The notes under the pieces are model-generated. The model searched no databases. It saw nothing but the letters and a program-made list of their open reading frames with translations, and had not been told where the DNA came from. Both the position numbers and the translations under genes were made by a program. From Vicinamibacterales bacterium (GTDB taxonomy: Bacteria > Acidobacteriota > Vicinamibacteria > Vicinamibacterales > UBA8438): a DNA stretch of 61,645 nt. Positions within the stretch are counted from its first letter, which is position 1, and each line of letters opens with the position of its first letter. Below, in pieces: positions 1 to 11,707 of the stretch. Location: the NCBI GenBank assembly GCA_958296065.1, contig CATQHX010000012.1, forward strand, positions 1 to 61,645, written 5' to 3'.

Positions 1-63
1 GACGACGTGGGGGACCTGCTGGATGCGGCGGCCTACGGCGAGCTCGTGGGCGGAACCGGCTGA
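1..63 (+). CDS. gcvH: Glycine cleavage system H protein, C-terminal end only
   Basis: Only the last 20 codons and a TGA stop lie in the window. The tail reads [13 protein letters not shown], which matches the conserved GcvH ending (LLDATAYEALL in the Escherichia coli protein). GcvH carries the lipoyl arm that shuttles the aminomethyl group between the P, T and L proteins. The lipoyl-lysine region is outside the window. The gcvP start follows after 7 bases, which fits the usual gcv operon and supports the call despite the short length. Confidence 0.8.
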   Translation, partial: DDVGDLLDAAAYGELVGGTG

Positions 64-70
64 GTCCCGC

Positions 71-2974
<2,904 letters not shown>

Positions 2975-3196
2975 GGGGAATCGGGCGACCTGGCTGGCTG
3001 GTGCGCGGCGCGCACGGCCTGACGAGGACGCGAGCTTCCGGCGCTTCTCGAGTGCAGCTCTGTGAGCCGGTCAGGCGGATGCCGCCCGCCGCGAGTCCGC
3101 CCCCGTCGACCATTCGCTCGATGGGCTCAACCGCGGCGGCGCGCGGAGGACGTGTCGGCTATAGTCGGGAAGACGCAACACCGTGGAGGGCCGCCG

Positions 3197-4909
3197 ATGA
3201 CCGCGATGGATGGACGGGCTCGGAGTCTGTTGGCGAAGCGGATCGAACACGCCGCGGCCGCGGCGCTCCTCGTGCTCCTCGGCTGCGGCGCGGCCGACGC
3301 CCAGGGGCGCGATCTCACCCCGGTCACCGACGAGATGCTGCAGAACCCCGACCCGGCCGACTGGCTGAATTGGCGGCGCACCCTCGACGGCTGGGGTTAC
3401 AGCCCCCTCGACCAGATTGACAGGGACAACGTCGACCAGTTGCAGCTCGTCTGGAGCTGGCAGCTCGGTCCGGGGCTCAGTCAGGCGGCGCCGCTCGTGC
3501 ACGACGGGGTGATGTTCATCCCCAGCCCCCGCAACATCGTGCAGGCGGTCGATGCGGTGACCGGGGATCGCATCTGGGAGTACAGCCGGCAGTTCGATGC
3601 CTCGACCGACTTCCTGGACTCGGTCGGCGCCGGCATGCGGACGCGCTCGATCGCAATCTACGGCGACAAGATCTTCGTCAACACCTCGGACGCCCACATC
3701 GTGGCGCTCGACGCGGCCACCGGCGAGGTGGTCTGGGACCATACCGTCGCCGACTACCGGCTGGGATACCGGTACACCAGCGGGCCGATCGTGGTGAACG
3801 GCAAAATCGTCTCCGGCATGACCGGCTGCCAGAACTACAAGAACGACGTCTGCTTCATCTCCGCGCACGACCCGGATACCGGGGAGCAGGTCTGGCGCAC
3901 GTCGACCATCGCAAGACCGGGCGAGCCGGGCGGCGACACGTGGGGCGACCTGCCGCTGACCTTCCGCGCCGGCGCCGATTCCTGGATCCCGGGCAGCTAC
4001 GACCCGGAGACCAACCTGACCTACTGGTCGACCTCGCAGGCCAAGCCGTGGGCGCGCGTGTCGCGCAAGACGGACGGCGACGCGCTCTACACGAACAGCG
4101 TGCTGGCGCTCGATCCCGCCACCGGCGAGCTGGCGTGGTACTTCCAGTTCGTGCCGGGCGAGACGCACGACCTCGACGACGTTTTCGAGAGCGTGCTCAT
4201 CGACCATCGCGGGCGGAAGTCGCTGTTCAAGATGGGCAAGCACGGCATCCTGTGGGAGCTCGACCGGGCGACCGGAGCGTTCGTGGCGGCGCACGACCTC
4301 GGCTATCAGAACGTCCTGGACGTCGACCCGCGGACCGGCGAGGTGACCTACCGCCCAGAGATGATCCCGGTGGCCGGCGTCGAGCTGGATTTCTGTCCCG
4401 ACTTCGGCGGCGTCCGCAACTGGCGCGCGAGCGCCTATCACCCCGAGACGCAGGCGCTCTACATTCCCATCCATCCGACCTGCGTGACGGGCATGTTCAC
4501 CGAGCTGGAGCAGGTCGAGGGGAACGACTACTACGCCGACCGCGGCTGGTTCTCGCGCGGGAGCCGGGTGCACCCGGACAGCGGCGAGCATGCCGGGCAT
4601 CTCATCGCGATGGACGTCGACAGCGGCGAGATTCTCTGGCGGCATTCGATGGCCACGCGGCCGGGCGCGGCGGCGCTGACCACCGCGGGCGGGCTGGTCG
4701 TGAGCGCCGACACGGACCGCAACCTGTTCATCCACGACGTCGAGACCGGCGAGGTGCGGTTCCGCACGCGCCTGCCCGGCTCGGTGCAGGGCTTCCCGAT
4801 CACCTATGCGGTCGACGGCCGGCAGTACCTGGCGGCCCCGGTGGGCGGCGGACGATCGAACGCGGTCTACGTGTTCGCGTTGCCGGACCGCGCAATCGCT
4901 GCGAGATGA
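3197..4909 (+). CDS. Exported PQQ-dependent dehydrogenase (quinoprotein, alcohol-dehydrogenase-like)
   Basis: A 570-residue periplasmic eight-bladed propeller quinoprotein. The ATG at 3197 is preceded by a good Shine-Dalgarno (GGAGGG, 3185-3190), and a signal peptide ending near GAADAQG follows; longer in-frame starts upstream lack this. Typical blocks are YSPLDQIDRDNVDQLQLVW near the N terminus, repeated DAxTGExxW tryptophan-docking motifs, ARPGEPGGDTWGD, and GETHDLDDVFE in the region of the catalytic aspartate. There is no C-terminal cytochrome c domain, so electrons must go to a separate acceptor. The substrate cannot be read from sequence; an alcohol or aldehyde is usual. A TATAGT at 3160-3165 could be the -10 box, but no clear -35 was found. 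The next gene, an NHL propeller, is 95 bases downstream. Confidence 0.9.
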   Translation: MTAMDGRARSLLAKRIEHAAAAALLVLLGCGAADAQGRDLTPVTDEMLQNPDPADWLNWRRTLDGWGYSPLDQIDRDNVDQLQLVWSWQLGPGLSQAAPLVHDGVMFIPSPRNIVQAVDAVTGDRIWEYSRQFDASTDFLDSVGAGMRTRSIAIYGDKIFVNTSDAHIVALDAATGEVVWDHTVADYRLGYRYTSGPIVVNGKIVSGMTGCQNYKNDVCFISAHDPDTGEQVWRTSTIARPGEPGGDTWGDLPLTFRAGADSWIPGSYDPETNLTYWSTSQAKPWARVSRKTDGDALYTNSVLALDPATGELAWYFQFVPGETHDLDDVFESVLIDHRGRKSLFKMGKHGILWELDRATGAFVAAHDLGYQNVLDVDPRTGEVTYRPEMIPVAGVELDFCPDFGGVRNWRASAYHPETQALYIPIHPTCVTGMFTELEQVEGNDYYADRGWFSRGSRVHPDSGEHAGHLIAMDVDSGEILWRHSMATRPGAAALTTAGGLVVSADTDRNLFIHDVETGEVRFRTRLPGSVQGFPITYAVDGRQYLAAPVGGGRSNAVYVFALPDRAIAAR

Positions 4910-5004
4910 AGGACCGGAAACAGGCAACAGCGTCGCGCTCCGGGGACAGGTTGCTGCCGAACGGCGCCGTCCGCGCGCGGTGCCGGAAGTGCAAAGGAGA
5001 AGAC

Positions 5005-6123
5005 ATGCACCGGAGAATCACCGCGGGTTTGTCGGTCGTCGCCCTGGTGGTCACGCTCGGTGGGCTGTCGGGGCTCGATGGGCGCCCGGCCGTGCTGGCA
5101 GCCGAGGCGCAGGACGGCGGCGTGCCGCAGTTCGAGGTCGATCCGTCGTGGCCGAAAATTCCGAACGATTGGGTGCTGGGGCAGACGTCGTCGGTGACGG
5201 TGGGCCCGGACGACACGATCTGGGTGCTTCACCGTCCCCGCACGGTGGCGGAGGACCAGGGAACGCCGGCGCCGCCGGTGCTGGCGTTCGAGCAGGACGG
5301 CACGTTCGTGCGCGCCTGGGGCGGTCCGGCCGACGGTTACGACTGGCCGGCGAACGAGCACGGCATCCACGTGGCTTCGGACGGCAACGTCTGGGTCGGC
5401 GGCAACAGCGCGCAGCCGGAGTCGGACGACATGCTGCTGAAGTTCACGCCCGAGGGCGAGCTGCTGCTGCAGATCGGCGGGCGCGCGCGGAGCAGCGGCA
5501 ACGACGACACGGTGAACCCGATGCGTTCGGCCGAGTCCTTCGTGCACGCGGCGACCAACGAGGTTTTCGTTGCCGACGGCTACGGGAACCGCCGCGTGAT
5601 CGTGTTCGACGCCGACACCGGCGAGTACAAGCGGATGTGGGGCGCCTTCACCAACACACCGCTGGATCCGTCGGCAACCGACGACACGCCGGAGCGCCCG
5701 GAGGGGCCGCCGCAGTTCGGCATCGTCCACGGCATCGAGGTTTCGGCCGACGGGCTGGTGTACGTGGCCGACCGCGGCAACAGCCGCGTGCAGGTCTTCG
5801 AGCTCGACGGCACCTACAGGACGCAGGGCTTCGTCAACCGGGGCGACGAGAGTTCATCGACGGTGGCCGGTCTGGCGTTCTCGCCCGACGCGGAGCAGCG
5901 GTTCATGTACTCGGCCGACCAGGGCAACTCGCACATCCACGTGATCGACCGGGCGACGCTGGATGTCCTGGACACGTTCGGCAGCAACGGCGCGGCGCCG
6001 GGCGAGTTCCAGGCGCTCCACCACCTTGCCAGCGACAGTGACGGGAACCTCTACACGGCGGAGGCGCAGCGCGGCCGCCGCGCGCAGAAGTTCATGTTCA
6101 CCGGCCTGGTGTCGACGCAATGA
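5005..6123 (+). CDS. Exported NHL-repeat beta-propeller protein
   Basis: A 372-residue secreted protein. The start at 5005 follows a strong ribosome site (AAAGGAGA, 4993-5000) and gives a signal peptide that ends near LAAEAQDGG. The body holds repeated NHL-type blades: VFDADTGEYKRMWG, VYVADRGNSRVQVFELDGTY and FGSNGAAPGEFQALHHLA are textbook NHL strands. The fold resembles the peptidyl-glycine alpha-amidating lyase propeller, but no metal or catalytic residues could be assigned, so enzymatic function is unproven. It sits between a PQQ dehydrogenase and a DUF1499 gene, overlapping the latter by 4 bases (ATGA), so the two are probably translated together. Confidence 0.87.
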   Translation: MHRRITAGLSVVALVVTLGGLSGLDGRPAVLAAEAQDGGVPQFEVDPSWPKIPNDWVLGQTSSVTVGPDDTIWVLHRPRTVAEDQGTPAPPVLAFEQDGTFVRAWGGPADGYDWPANEHGIHVASDGNVWVGGNSAQPESDDMLLKFTPEGELLLQIGGRARSSGNDDTVNPMRSAESFVHAATNEVFVADGYGNRRVIVFDADTGEYKRMWGAFTNTPLDPSATDDTPERPEGPPQFGIVHGIEVSADGLVYVADRGNSRVQVFELDGTYRTQGFVNRGDESSSTVAGLAFSPDAEQRFMYSADQGNSHIHVIDRATLDVLDTFGSNGAAPGEFQALHHLASDSDGNLYTAEAQRGRRAQKFMFTGLVSTQ

Positions 6124-6821
6124 GGCTGGCGCGCTGGGCGACGTGGGGCGCGGCGGCGGGCAGCGCCGCCGTCGTCGCCGCGCCGCTCGGCTACCGCGTC
6201 GGCATCGCGCCGCTCGGGCTGGCGTTTCTCCTGCTGGCCGGCGGCGTGCTGCTCATCGCCGTCAGTGTGGGAGTGCTCGGCGCGCGGATAGCACGCGGAA
6301 CCCGTCTGACGGACAGGGCGGCCCTGGCGGCCCTGGTGGTGGCAGTCGCGGTCGGCGCCGTGCCGCTGAGGACACTGGTCTGGGTCTGGAGCGCGCCGCC
6401 GATACACGATGTCACGACGGATACCGAGGATCCGCCGGCGTTCGTCGCGGCGGTGTCGCTCAACACGCCGGGCCGCACCGAGTACGGTGGTCCCGCGCTC
6501 GCCGAGCAGCAGCGTGCAGCCTATCCGGACCTGCGGTCGGCGGTGCTGGCGGTCGAGCCGGCCGACGCCTTCCGGCGGGCTCTCGCCGGCGTGCGGCGGA
6601 TGGGTTGGGAGCTGCTGGCGGCCGATCCGGACACCTTCCGGATCGAGGCCACGGACCGCACGTTCTGGTTCGGGTTCGACGACGACGTCGTGATCCGGAT
6701 CACGCCATCCGGCGGCGGCAGCCGCGTCGACGTCCGCTCGCTCTCGCGCGTCGGTGTCGGAGACCTCGGCGCCAATGCCCGGCGTGTGCGCGAGTTCCTG
6801 GACACGCTGGCCGAGGAGTAG
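6120..6821 (+). CDS. DUF1499 membrane protein
   Basis: A 233-residue protein whose ATG overlaps the preceding stop by 4 bases. Three hydrophobic segments (about residues 8-27, 32-55 and 65-88) come first, followed by a DUF1499 domain. The DUF1499 signature is clear: HDVTTDTEDPPAFVAAV, then the later GWELLAADPDTFRIEATD and a terminal DLGANARRVREFLDTL. The family has no established biochemical role and is often found as an envelope protein. Translational coupling to the NHL gene suggests co-expression. No anomaly is seen. Confidence 0.88.
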   Translation: MRLARWATWGAAAGSAAVVAAPLGYRVGIAPLGLAFLLLAGGVLLIAVSVGVLGARIARGTRLTDRAALAALVVAVAVGAVPLRTLVWVWSAPPIHDVTTDTEDPPAFVAAVSLNTPGRTEYGGPALAEQQRAAYPDLRSAVLAVEPADAFRRALAGVRRMGWELLAADPDTFRIEATDRTFWFGFDDDVVIRITPSGGGSRVDVRSLSRVGVGDLGANARRVREFLDTLAEE

Positions 6822-6884
6822 GGTCGACGGGGTGGGGCCGCCCGACGTGCGCCGGACGGTCCCACCCGTCATGTTCGAACGCGA

Positions 6885-7799
6885 TCAGTTCCCTTCGAGC
6901 TCGTCGACGATCACCTGGATGCTGTTCCTGAGGCCCGCCGCCGCCGGGGCCCGGTATCCCTCGTAACTGTCCGGCATCGCCCATCCCGCCGCTATCTCGT
7001 CCACGCTCTGGCCCGCGCCGTGCCCGGCCCGTACCGCGGCCAGGAAATCGCGGTTGAACGCCGCGTACTCGTGCAGGTCCGCCCACGTCATCTGGGTGCT
7101 GTGTCCGGGGATGATGGTGTCGACCCCCGTGATGTGGTCGTGCGCTTTCTGCAGGCTGTCCGGAATGTCGACGCCGCTGCCGCCGTTGTTGGCGTCGAGG
7201 AAGGGCAGGTTCTTGCCCGGGAAGATGTCGCCGGAGTGGAGCGTCCCGAGCGCCGGGAAGACGATCCAGGCGTCGCCGCCGGTATGCCCCCGCCCGAAGT
7301 GGTAGAGGTCGACCCGGTCGTCGCCCGTGCCGAGCGACATGCGCTCCGAGAAGGTCTGCGTCGGCAGCCCGCGGCCCATCGAGTCGGCGAAGACGTTGGC
7401 CGGCGGCTCGGTGCGGCCGCTGTAGGCCCGCATCACCTGCATGTTCGCCGCCGTGACCTCGTGCGTCACGATGTCGACGTTGGCGGGAAACGCGACGTTG
7501 CCGCTCACGTGGTCGTGGTGGCTGTGCGTGTTGATGAGCGTGGTCACCGGGTTGCTGGTGAGCTCGCCGATCGCGTCCAGGATCGACTGGCCCCAGCCCG
7601 GGTTCTTGGAATCGACCACGACGACCCCGCCGCTGGTCACGAAGACCGCCGTGTTGCCGCCGCCCCCCTGTCCGCGCAGGACGTACAGGTTGTCCTCGAG
7701 CTGCTCGACCTCGATGACCATCGCGTCCTGCGCCTCGACGATCGCGAGCGACAAGGCGCCGATGCCGAGCACGCCGGCCAGAATGATGCTGCGTTTCAT
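6885..7799 (-). CDS. Exported MBL-fold metallo-hydrolase (paralogue 1 of 3)
   Basis: A 304-residue metallo-beta-lactamase-fold protein with a signal peptide (MKRSIILAGVLGIGALSLA). The start at 7799 has GGAGGG at normal spacing; the longer in-frame extension upstream is unlike the family. The zinc motif is NTHSHHDHVSG (HxHxDH, first His at about residue 92). Later zinc ligands are probably GRGHTGGDAW and the His in IPGHSTQM. Close relatives are at 40075 and 57132 in this window; all three share the MKRxxxLG opening and a WGQ-xxD-I block. The fold covers beta-lactamases, lactonases and glyoxalase II-like enzymes; the substrate is not assignable. Confidence 0.9.
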   Translation of the reverse strand: MKRSIILAGVLGIGALSLAIVEAQDAMVIEVEQLEDNLYVLRGQGGGGNTAVFVTSGGVVVVDSKNPGWGQSILDAIGELTSNPVTTLINTHSHHDHVSGNVAFPANVDIVTHEVTAANMQVMRAYSGRTEPPANVFADSMGRGLPTQTFSERMSLGTGDDRVDLYHFGRGHTGGDAWIVFPALGTLHSGDIFPGKNLPFLDANNGGSGVDIPDSLQKAHDHITGVDTIIPGHSTQMTWADLHEYAAFNRDFLAAVRAGHGAGQSVDEIAAGWAMPDSYEGYRAPAAAGLRNSIQVIVDELEGN

Positions 7800-8137
7800 G
7801 GTGTCCCTCCCCGTGGATTCGGTCAGGGCGCCATGGTACCAGAGGAGTCCGTGCGCTGGATGCGCATCGGCGGGCTGCACCGGCGGCAGGTGCCGCCGCA
7901 TGGGCGGGTTGGCGTTGTCCGGGTCCGCAACCGGAGGCCGGTCCGCGAGCTTGTGCCGCAGAACGGGGCGACACGGGTGCTGAGAGGCAAGGTCGTGATG
8001 AGGACGGATGGCCGAGACTCCGAGCTCGCGAGGCGTCTCGGGGCGCCAGGAGTCTGCGCCGCAGAAACGGCGTAGACTGCTAGTCAGGCCCGGTTGGGCG
8101 GCAATCGGAGCCGCAGGGCGACGTTTGTCGGGCTAGA
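7800..8137. other. Intergenic, divergent promoters expected, no gene seen
   Basis: This stretch separates the minus-strand MBL gene from the plus-strand HEPN gene. No reading frame here has family-like composition. A TAGAAT at 8134-8139 overlaps the annotated HEPN ATG and could be a -10 box, in which case the HEPN message would start near the GTG at 8147. No consensus -35 is seen. Confidence 0.4.
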
Positions 8138-8545
8138 ATGCTGTCGGTGGCCTCGCGGCACTTCGACTGGCTCCGTCAGGCCGAGGCCGACTTGCGGCTT
8201 GCCCGGCATGCGCGTGACGGCGCGGCGCACGACTGGGCGTGCTTCGCAGCCCAGCAGGCGGCGGAGAAGGCGTTCAAGGCGGTCCTCATGAGTCGCGGAG
8301 CGGACGCCTGGGGCCACACGGTGACGGCGCTCCTGGGCGTCGTGACGGAGGATGCCGCGGACGAGCTGGTCGTGTGCGCCAAGACGCTCGACAAGCACTA
8401 CATTCCGACGCGGTACCCGAACGGCCTCGACGCGGGAGCGCCCACGGATTTCTACACCCGGAAGGACTCCGACGATGCCATCGGCTGCGCCGAGCGACTC
8501 ATCGGGTTCGCTCGTGGTCAAGTCGAACAACCAGGCGGCGGTTGA
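8138..8545 (+). CDS. HEPN-domain protein, HEPN/MNT toxin-antitoxin pair
   Basis: A 135-residue helical protein of the HEPN type. The block CFAAQQAAEKAFKAVLMSRG followed by H60 and the YIPTRYPNGLDAGAP segment are typical of Pfam HEPN (PF05168). It is followed by, and overlaps, an MNT nucleotidyltransferase gene, the classic HEPN/MNT arrangement (type VII systems such as HepT-MntA). The C-terminal RxxxxHxY RNase and AMPylation motif of DUF86-type HepT is not visible; an R53-H60 pair is present but its role is uncertain. A GTG at 8147 is an alternative start because a -10-like TAGAAT overlaps the ATG. Confidence 0.85.
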   Translation: MLSVASRHFDWLRQAEADLRLARHARDGAAHDWACFAAQQAAEKAFKAVLMSRGADAWGHTVTALLGVVTEDAADELVVCAKTLDKHYIPTRYPNGLDAGAPTDFYTRKDSDDAIGCAERLIGFARGQVEQPGGG

Positions 8546-8849
8546 GCGGGCGGTGCGGGCCTGGGCGGAACGGATTGGCGCGCAGCGGTCCGAGGTGCGG
8601 CGCATCGTCTGGTTCGGATCGCGCGTCAATGGAACTCCGGCTCCGGGAAGCGACGTCGATGTCTGCCTCGTGCTCGCGCGCTCCGACAAGCCGTTCCGGG
8701 AGCGGGCCGCCGACTACCTGCCGTTGGGGTTTCCCGTGGGACTGGATCTCTTTCCCTACACGGTGGAGGAGCTCGAGCGGTTGCGGCGCGACCATCCGCC
8801 GTGGCACCGGGCGATCACGGCGGGCGTGGACCTGTTGCCCGCCCGCTGA
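8514..8849 (+). CDS. MNT-domain nucleotidyltransferase, partner of the HEPN protein
   Basis: A minimal nucleotidyltransferase of 111 residues from the GTG at 8514; an ATG at 8475 would add 13 residues. The catalytic signature is intact: GSRVNG followed by SDVDVCLV (GSxxxG...DxD), with a third acidic residue in VGLDLFPY. In HepT/MntA systems this enzyme AMPylates and silences the HEPN toxin. The gene overlaps the HEPN gene by 32 bases in another frame, which indicates a tightly coupled bicistron. Confidence 0.85.
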   Translation: MVKSNNQAAVERAVRAWAERIGAQRSEVRRIVWFGSRVNGTPAPGSDVDVCLVLARSDKPFRERAADYLPLGFPVGLDLFPYTVEELERLRRDHPPWHRAITAGVDLLPAR

Positions 8850-8924
8850 ACAGCCGGAACCCTCCGCGTTGGGGGGCAGGCCGTTGCGTCGAGCTCCTGC
8901 GGGCTGGAGTTGTCGGATCGGGAG

Positions 8925-9089
8925 TCAGGGCTCGGTTCTCCGCACACCGGCCACACGGTCGAAGTCCCGGTCGTAGCTGACAATCTCGGTGATTCCGCGT
9001 TGCTCCATGTGGGCGACAGCCGGCGCGTCCTCGAAGTCCAGAAAGGCGGAGGATGCGTAGATGTCGAGCGCCCGCAGGCAGACGCTTTG
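8925..9089 (-). pseudogene. PIN-domain (VapC-like) toxin relic, C-terminal half only
   Basis: Reading on the minus strand, about 50 codons ending at the stop at 8925 give ALDIYASSAFLDFEDAP followed by ITEIVSYDRDFDRVAGVRR. This is the C-terminal half of a VapC-type PIN domain (typically DFADA...IVSFDRDFD). The N-terminal half with the first catalytic aspartate is missing; the frame continues upstream into unrelated sequence. No antitoxin gene adjoins it. It is convergent with the HEPN/MNT pair. Confidence 0.7.
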
Positions 9090-9174
9090 AAACCCGTAGG
9101 GAACATGCCGCCTTGGTTTGCCGCCGAGGTCGGGGCGCGGGCAAATGACTCCGTCCGCTTTTCTCGCGCGTCGA

Positions 9175-9204
9175 TTGACACATCTCGGACCCTGCCCGGA
9201 TACT
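9175..9204 (+). promoter_or_regulatory. Sigma70-type promoter of the DUF1592/DUF1552 operon
   Basis: A perfect TTGACA at 9175-9180 is followed after 18 bases by GATACT at 9199-9204 (four of six matches to TATAAT). Transcription would start near 9211, giving a leader of about ten bases before the ATG at 9221. No strong Shine-Dalgarno lies in that leader. Confidence 0.55.
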
Positions 9205-9220
9205 AGCCCTTCACGACAAC

Positions 9221-11707
9221 ATGCCCGGAACACGCACACCGGTCCCGCTTCGCGGACGCTTCGCGCTGCTGCTGTGCGGGACGCTGGCCGCTTTCTGGAT
9301 GGCCGAAGCACCGGCTCGCGCGACCGAACCCACGGCGACGGAGCCGGCGCGTCCCGCCCGGGGGCAGCAGGAACCGGCCAGCGGCTGGCAGCGTGCGCTC
9401 CTCGACCGCTACTGCGTGACCTGCCACAACGAGCGGCTGCGCACCGCGGACCTCGCGCTCGACACCCGGGACGTGACCCGGATCGCCGACGCCCCGGACG
9501 TCTGGGAGACCGTGGTCCGCAAGTTGCGCGCGGGCGCGATGCCGCCCCTGCCGCGCCCGCGGCCGGACGCGGCGACCTACGATCGGTTCGTCGCCTGGCT
9601 GGAGACCGAGCTCGATCGGGCGGCCGCCGCCGATCCGAACCCCGGGCGCACCGAGGCGTTCCACCGGCTCAATCGGACCGAGTATCACCATGCGGTGCGC
9701 GACCTCCTCGACCTGGAGATCGACGTCGCCGAGCTATTGCCGGCCGACGGGGCCAGCTACGGGTTCGACAACATCGCCGGGGTGCTCGGCGTCTCGCCGA
9801 CGCTGCTGGAGCGCTATCTCGCCGCCGCGCGCAAGATCAGCCGGGTGGCGGTGGGACGTCCGGCACCGTCGGCTACCGCCGAGGTCTTCCGTCTCGCCAG
9901 CGACCTGCCGCAGGACGACTGGGTGGCGGGAATGCCGTTCGGCACCCGCGGCGGCGGCGCGTTTCGCCACGTGTTTCCGGAGGACGCCGACTACCTCTTC
10001 CGCGTCCGCCTGGCCCGCAACGCGGGCGACAACCTTGCCGTCTTCGAGGCGCCGCACACGCTGGAGGTGAGCCTGGACGGCGCGCTGGTGCGGACGTTCA
10101 CCGCCGGCGGCCCGCCGCCCGCGGACGCGCCGCGCGACAGCGACGAGTACCGCGCCTGGCGGGACCGGGAGCGGACCGTCGACGACGACTGGGAGTTCCG
10201 CCTGCCGGTCAAGGCAGGGCCGCACGAGTTGCGGGTGACGTTCGTGCGCCGGACCGCCGCGTATCCGGAGACGCTGCGGCAACCGTACCTGCGGCCGTAC
10301 ACGAGCATCACCGGCGGCGACACCCGGGTGCAGCCGTACCTCGGAAGCGTCACCGTCACCGGTCCGTTCACCTCGAGCGGCGGGGCGCCGGTGGAGGAGA
10401 CCCCGAGCCGACGGCGCATCTTCGTGTGTCGTCCCGCCGGCGCGACGGACGCCGATCAGACCGAATGCGCCGGCGAGATCCTCTCCAACCTCGCGCGCCG
10501 CGCCTACCGCCGGCCGGTTACGGACGCCGACCTGGATGTCCTGCTCGGTTTCTTCGACCAGGGACGCCGGGAGGGCGGCTTCGATGCAGGCGTCGAGATG
10601 GCGCTGCGCTGGCTGCTCGCCAGCCCGGAGTTCGTGCTGCGGGTCGAGCGCGACCCGGCGGGCGTCGCCCCCGGGACCAACTACGCCATCAGCGATCTTG
10701 AGCTGGCGTCGCGGCTATCGTTCTTCCTGTGGAGCAGCATCCCGGATGACGAGCTGCTCGACCTCGCCGCGGCGCGCCGGCTGCGCGACCCGGCGGTGCT
10801 GGAGCAGCAGGTACGGCGCATGCTGGCCGACGAGCGCGCGCGGGCGCTCGTGACGAGCTTCGCGAGCCAGTGGCTCTACCTGCGTAACGTGCCGGCGGTA
10901 GTGCCGGACGAGGATCGCTTTCCCGACGTCGGCGAGGGGCTGCGGCAGGCGATGCGGCGCGAGACGGAGCTGTTCGTCGGGAGCGTCTTCCGCGAAGACC
11001 GCAACGTGCTCGATCTGCTGACCGCCGACTACACGTTCGTCAACGAGCGGTTGGCCCGTCACTACGGCATGCCGCGCATCTACGGCAGCCACTTCCGGCG
11101 GGTGCCGGTGGCGAACGCGGCGCGGCGCGGTCTCCTGGGCCACGCCAGCATCCTCGCTGTCACGTCCTATCCGAACCGAACGTCGCCGGTGCTGCGAGGC
11201 AAGTGGGTCCTGGAGAACCTGCTCGGAACGCCTCCGGCGCTGCCGCCGCCCGACGTGCCGGCGCTGGAGGAGACGACCGACAGCGGTGAAGCGCTGTCGA
11301 TGCGCGAGGCGACCGAGCGCCACCGGGCGAACCCGGTCTGCGCGAGCTGCCACCGGCTGATGGATCCGCCGGGCTTCGCGCTGGAGCAGTTCGACGCGGT
11401 CGGCCGTTTCCGTACCCGCAGCGCCGCAAACACGCCGATCGACGCCTCCGGCGAGCTGCCCGACGGCACCCGCTTCGACGGCGCGGCGGGGCTGCGCGAG
11501 GCGCTGGCGAGCAGGCCGGAGCGGTTCGTCGGCACGCTGACCGAGAAGCTGATGACCTACGCGCTCGGGCGCGGACTGGAGCACTACGACGCGCCGGCGA
11601 TCCGCGCCATCGCGGGCGAGGCCGCGGAGAACGACTACCGGTTCTCGTCGCTCGTCGTCGGGATCGTCGAGAGCATGCCGTTCAGGATGAGGAGAGCGGA
11701 ACCATGA
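9221..11707 (+). CDS. Exported DUF1592/DUF1588-type cytochrome protein
   Basis: An 828-residue exported protein with the multi-domain layout common in Planctomycetes and Acidobacteria. After a signal peptide (about residues 1-35) comes a Planctomycete-type cytochrome c segment with CVTCH (C65, C68, H69). Then come DUF1587 (around FHRLNRTEYHHAVRDLLDLE), a beta-rich middle part, DUF1595 (ARRAYRRPVTDADLDVLL), DUF1592 (SRLSFFLWSSIPDDELL), DUF1588 with a second CASCH haem motif (C707, C710, H711), and DUF1585 at the C terminus. The exact reaction is unknown; the family is thought to act in periplasmic redox or polymer breakdown. Its stop overlaps the DUF1552 start by 4 bases. A second copy starts at 59142. 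Confidence 0.92.
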   Translation: MPGTRTPVPLRGRFALLLCGTLAAFWMAEAPARATEPTATEPARPARGQQEPASGWQRALLDRYCVTCHNERLRTADLALDTRDVTRIADAPDVWETVVRKLRAGAMPPLPRPRPDAATYDRFVAWLETELDRAAAADPNPGRTEAFHRLNRTEYHHAVRDLLDLEIDVAELLPADGASYGFDNIAGVLGVSPTLLERYLAAARKISRVAVGRPAPSATAEVFRLASDLPQDDWVAGMPFGTRGGGAFRHVFPEDADYLFRVRLARNAGDNLAVFEAPHTLEVSLDGALVRTFTAGGPPPADAPRDSDEYRAWRDRERTVDDDWEFRLPVKAGPHELRVTFVRRTAAYPETLRQPYLRPYTSITGGDTRVQPYLGSVTVTGPFTSSGGAPVEETPSRRRIFVCRPAGATDADQTECAGEILSNLARRAYRRPVTDADLDVLLGFFDQGRREGGFDAGVEMALRWLLASPEFVLRVERDPAGVAPGTNYAISDLELASRLSFFLWSSIPDDELLDLAAARRLRDPAVLEQQVRRMLADERARALVTSFASQWLYLRNVPAVVPDEDRFPDVGEGLRQAMRRETELFVGSVFREDRNVLDLLTADYTFVNERLARHYGMPRIYGSHFRRVPVANAARRGLLGHASILAVTSYPNRTSPVLRGKWVLENLLGTPPALPPPDVPALEETTDSGEALSMREATERHRANPVCASCHRLMDPPGFALEQFDAVGRFRTRSAANTPIDASGELPDGTRFDGAAGLREALASRPERFVGTLTEKLMTYALGRGLEHYDAPAIRAIAGEAAENDYRFSSLVVGIVESMPFRMRRAEP

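Noticed and set aside
7020..8075. Plus-strand frame of 351 codons opposite and beyond the MBL gene
   Set aside because: It is antisense to the MBL gene for most of its length and looks like a typical high-GC shadow; no family-like blocks.
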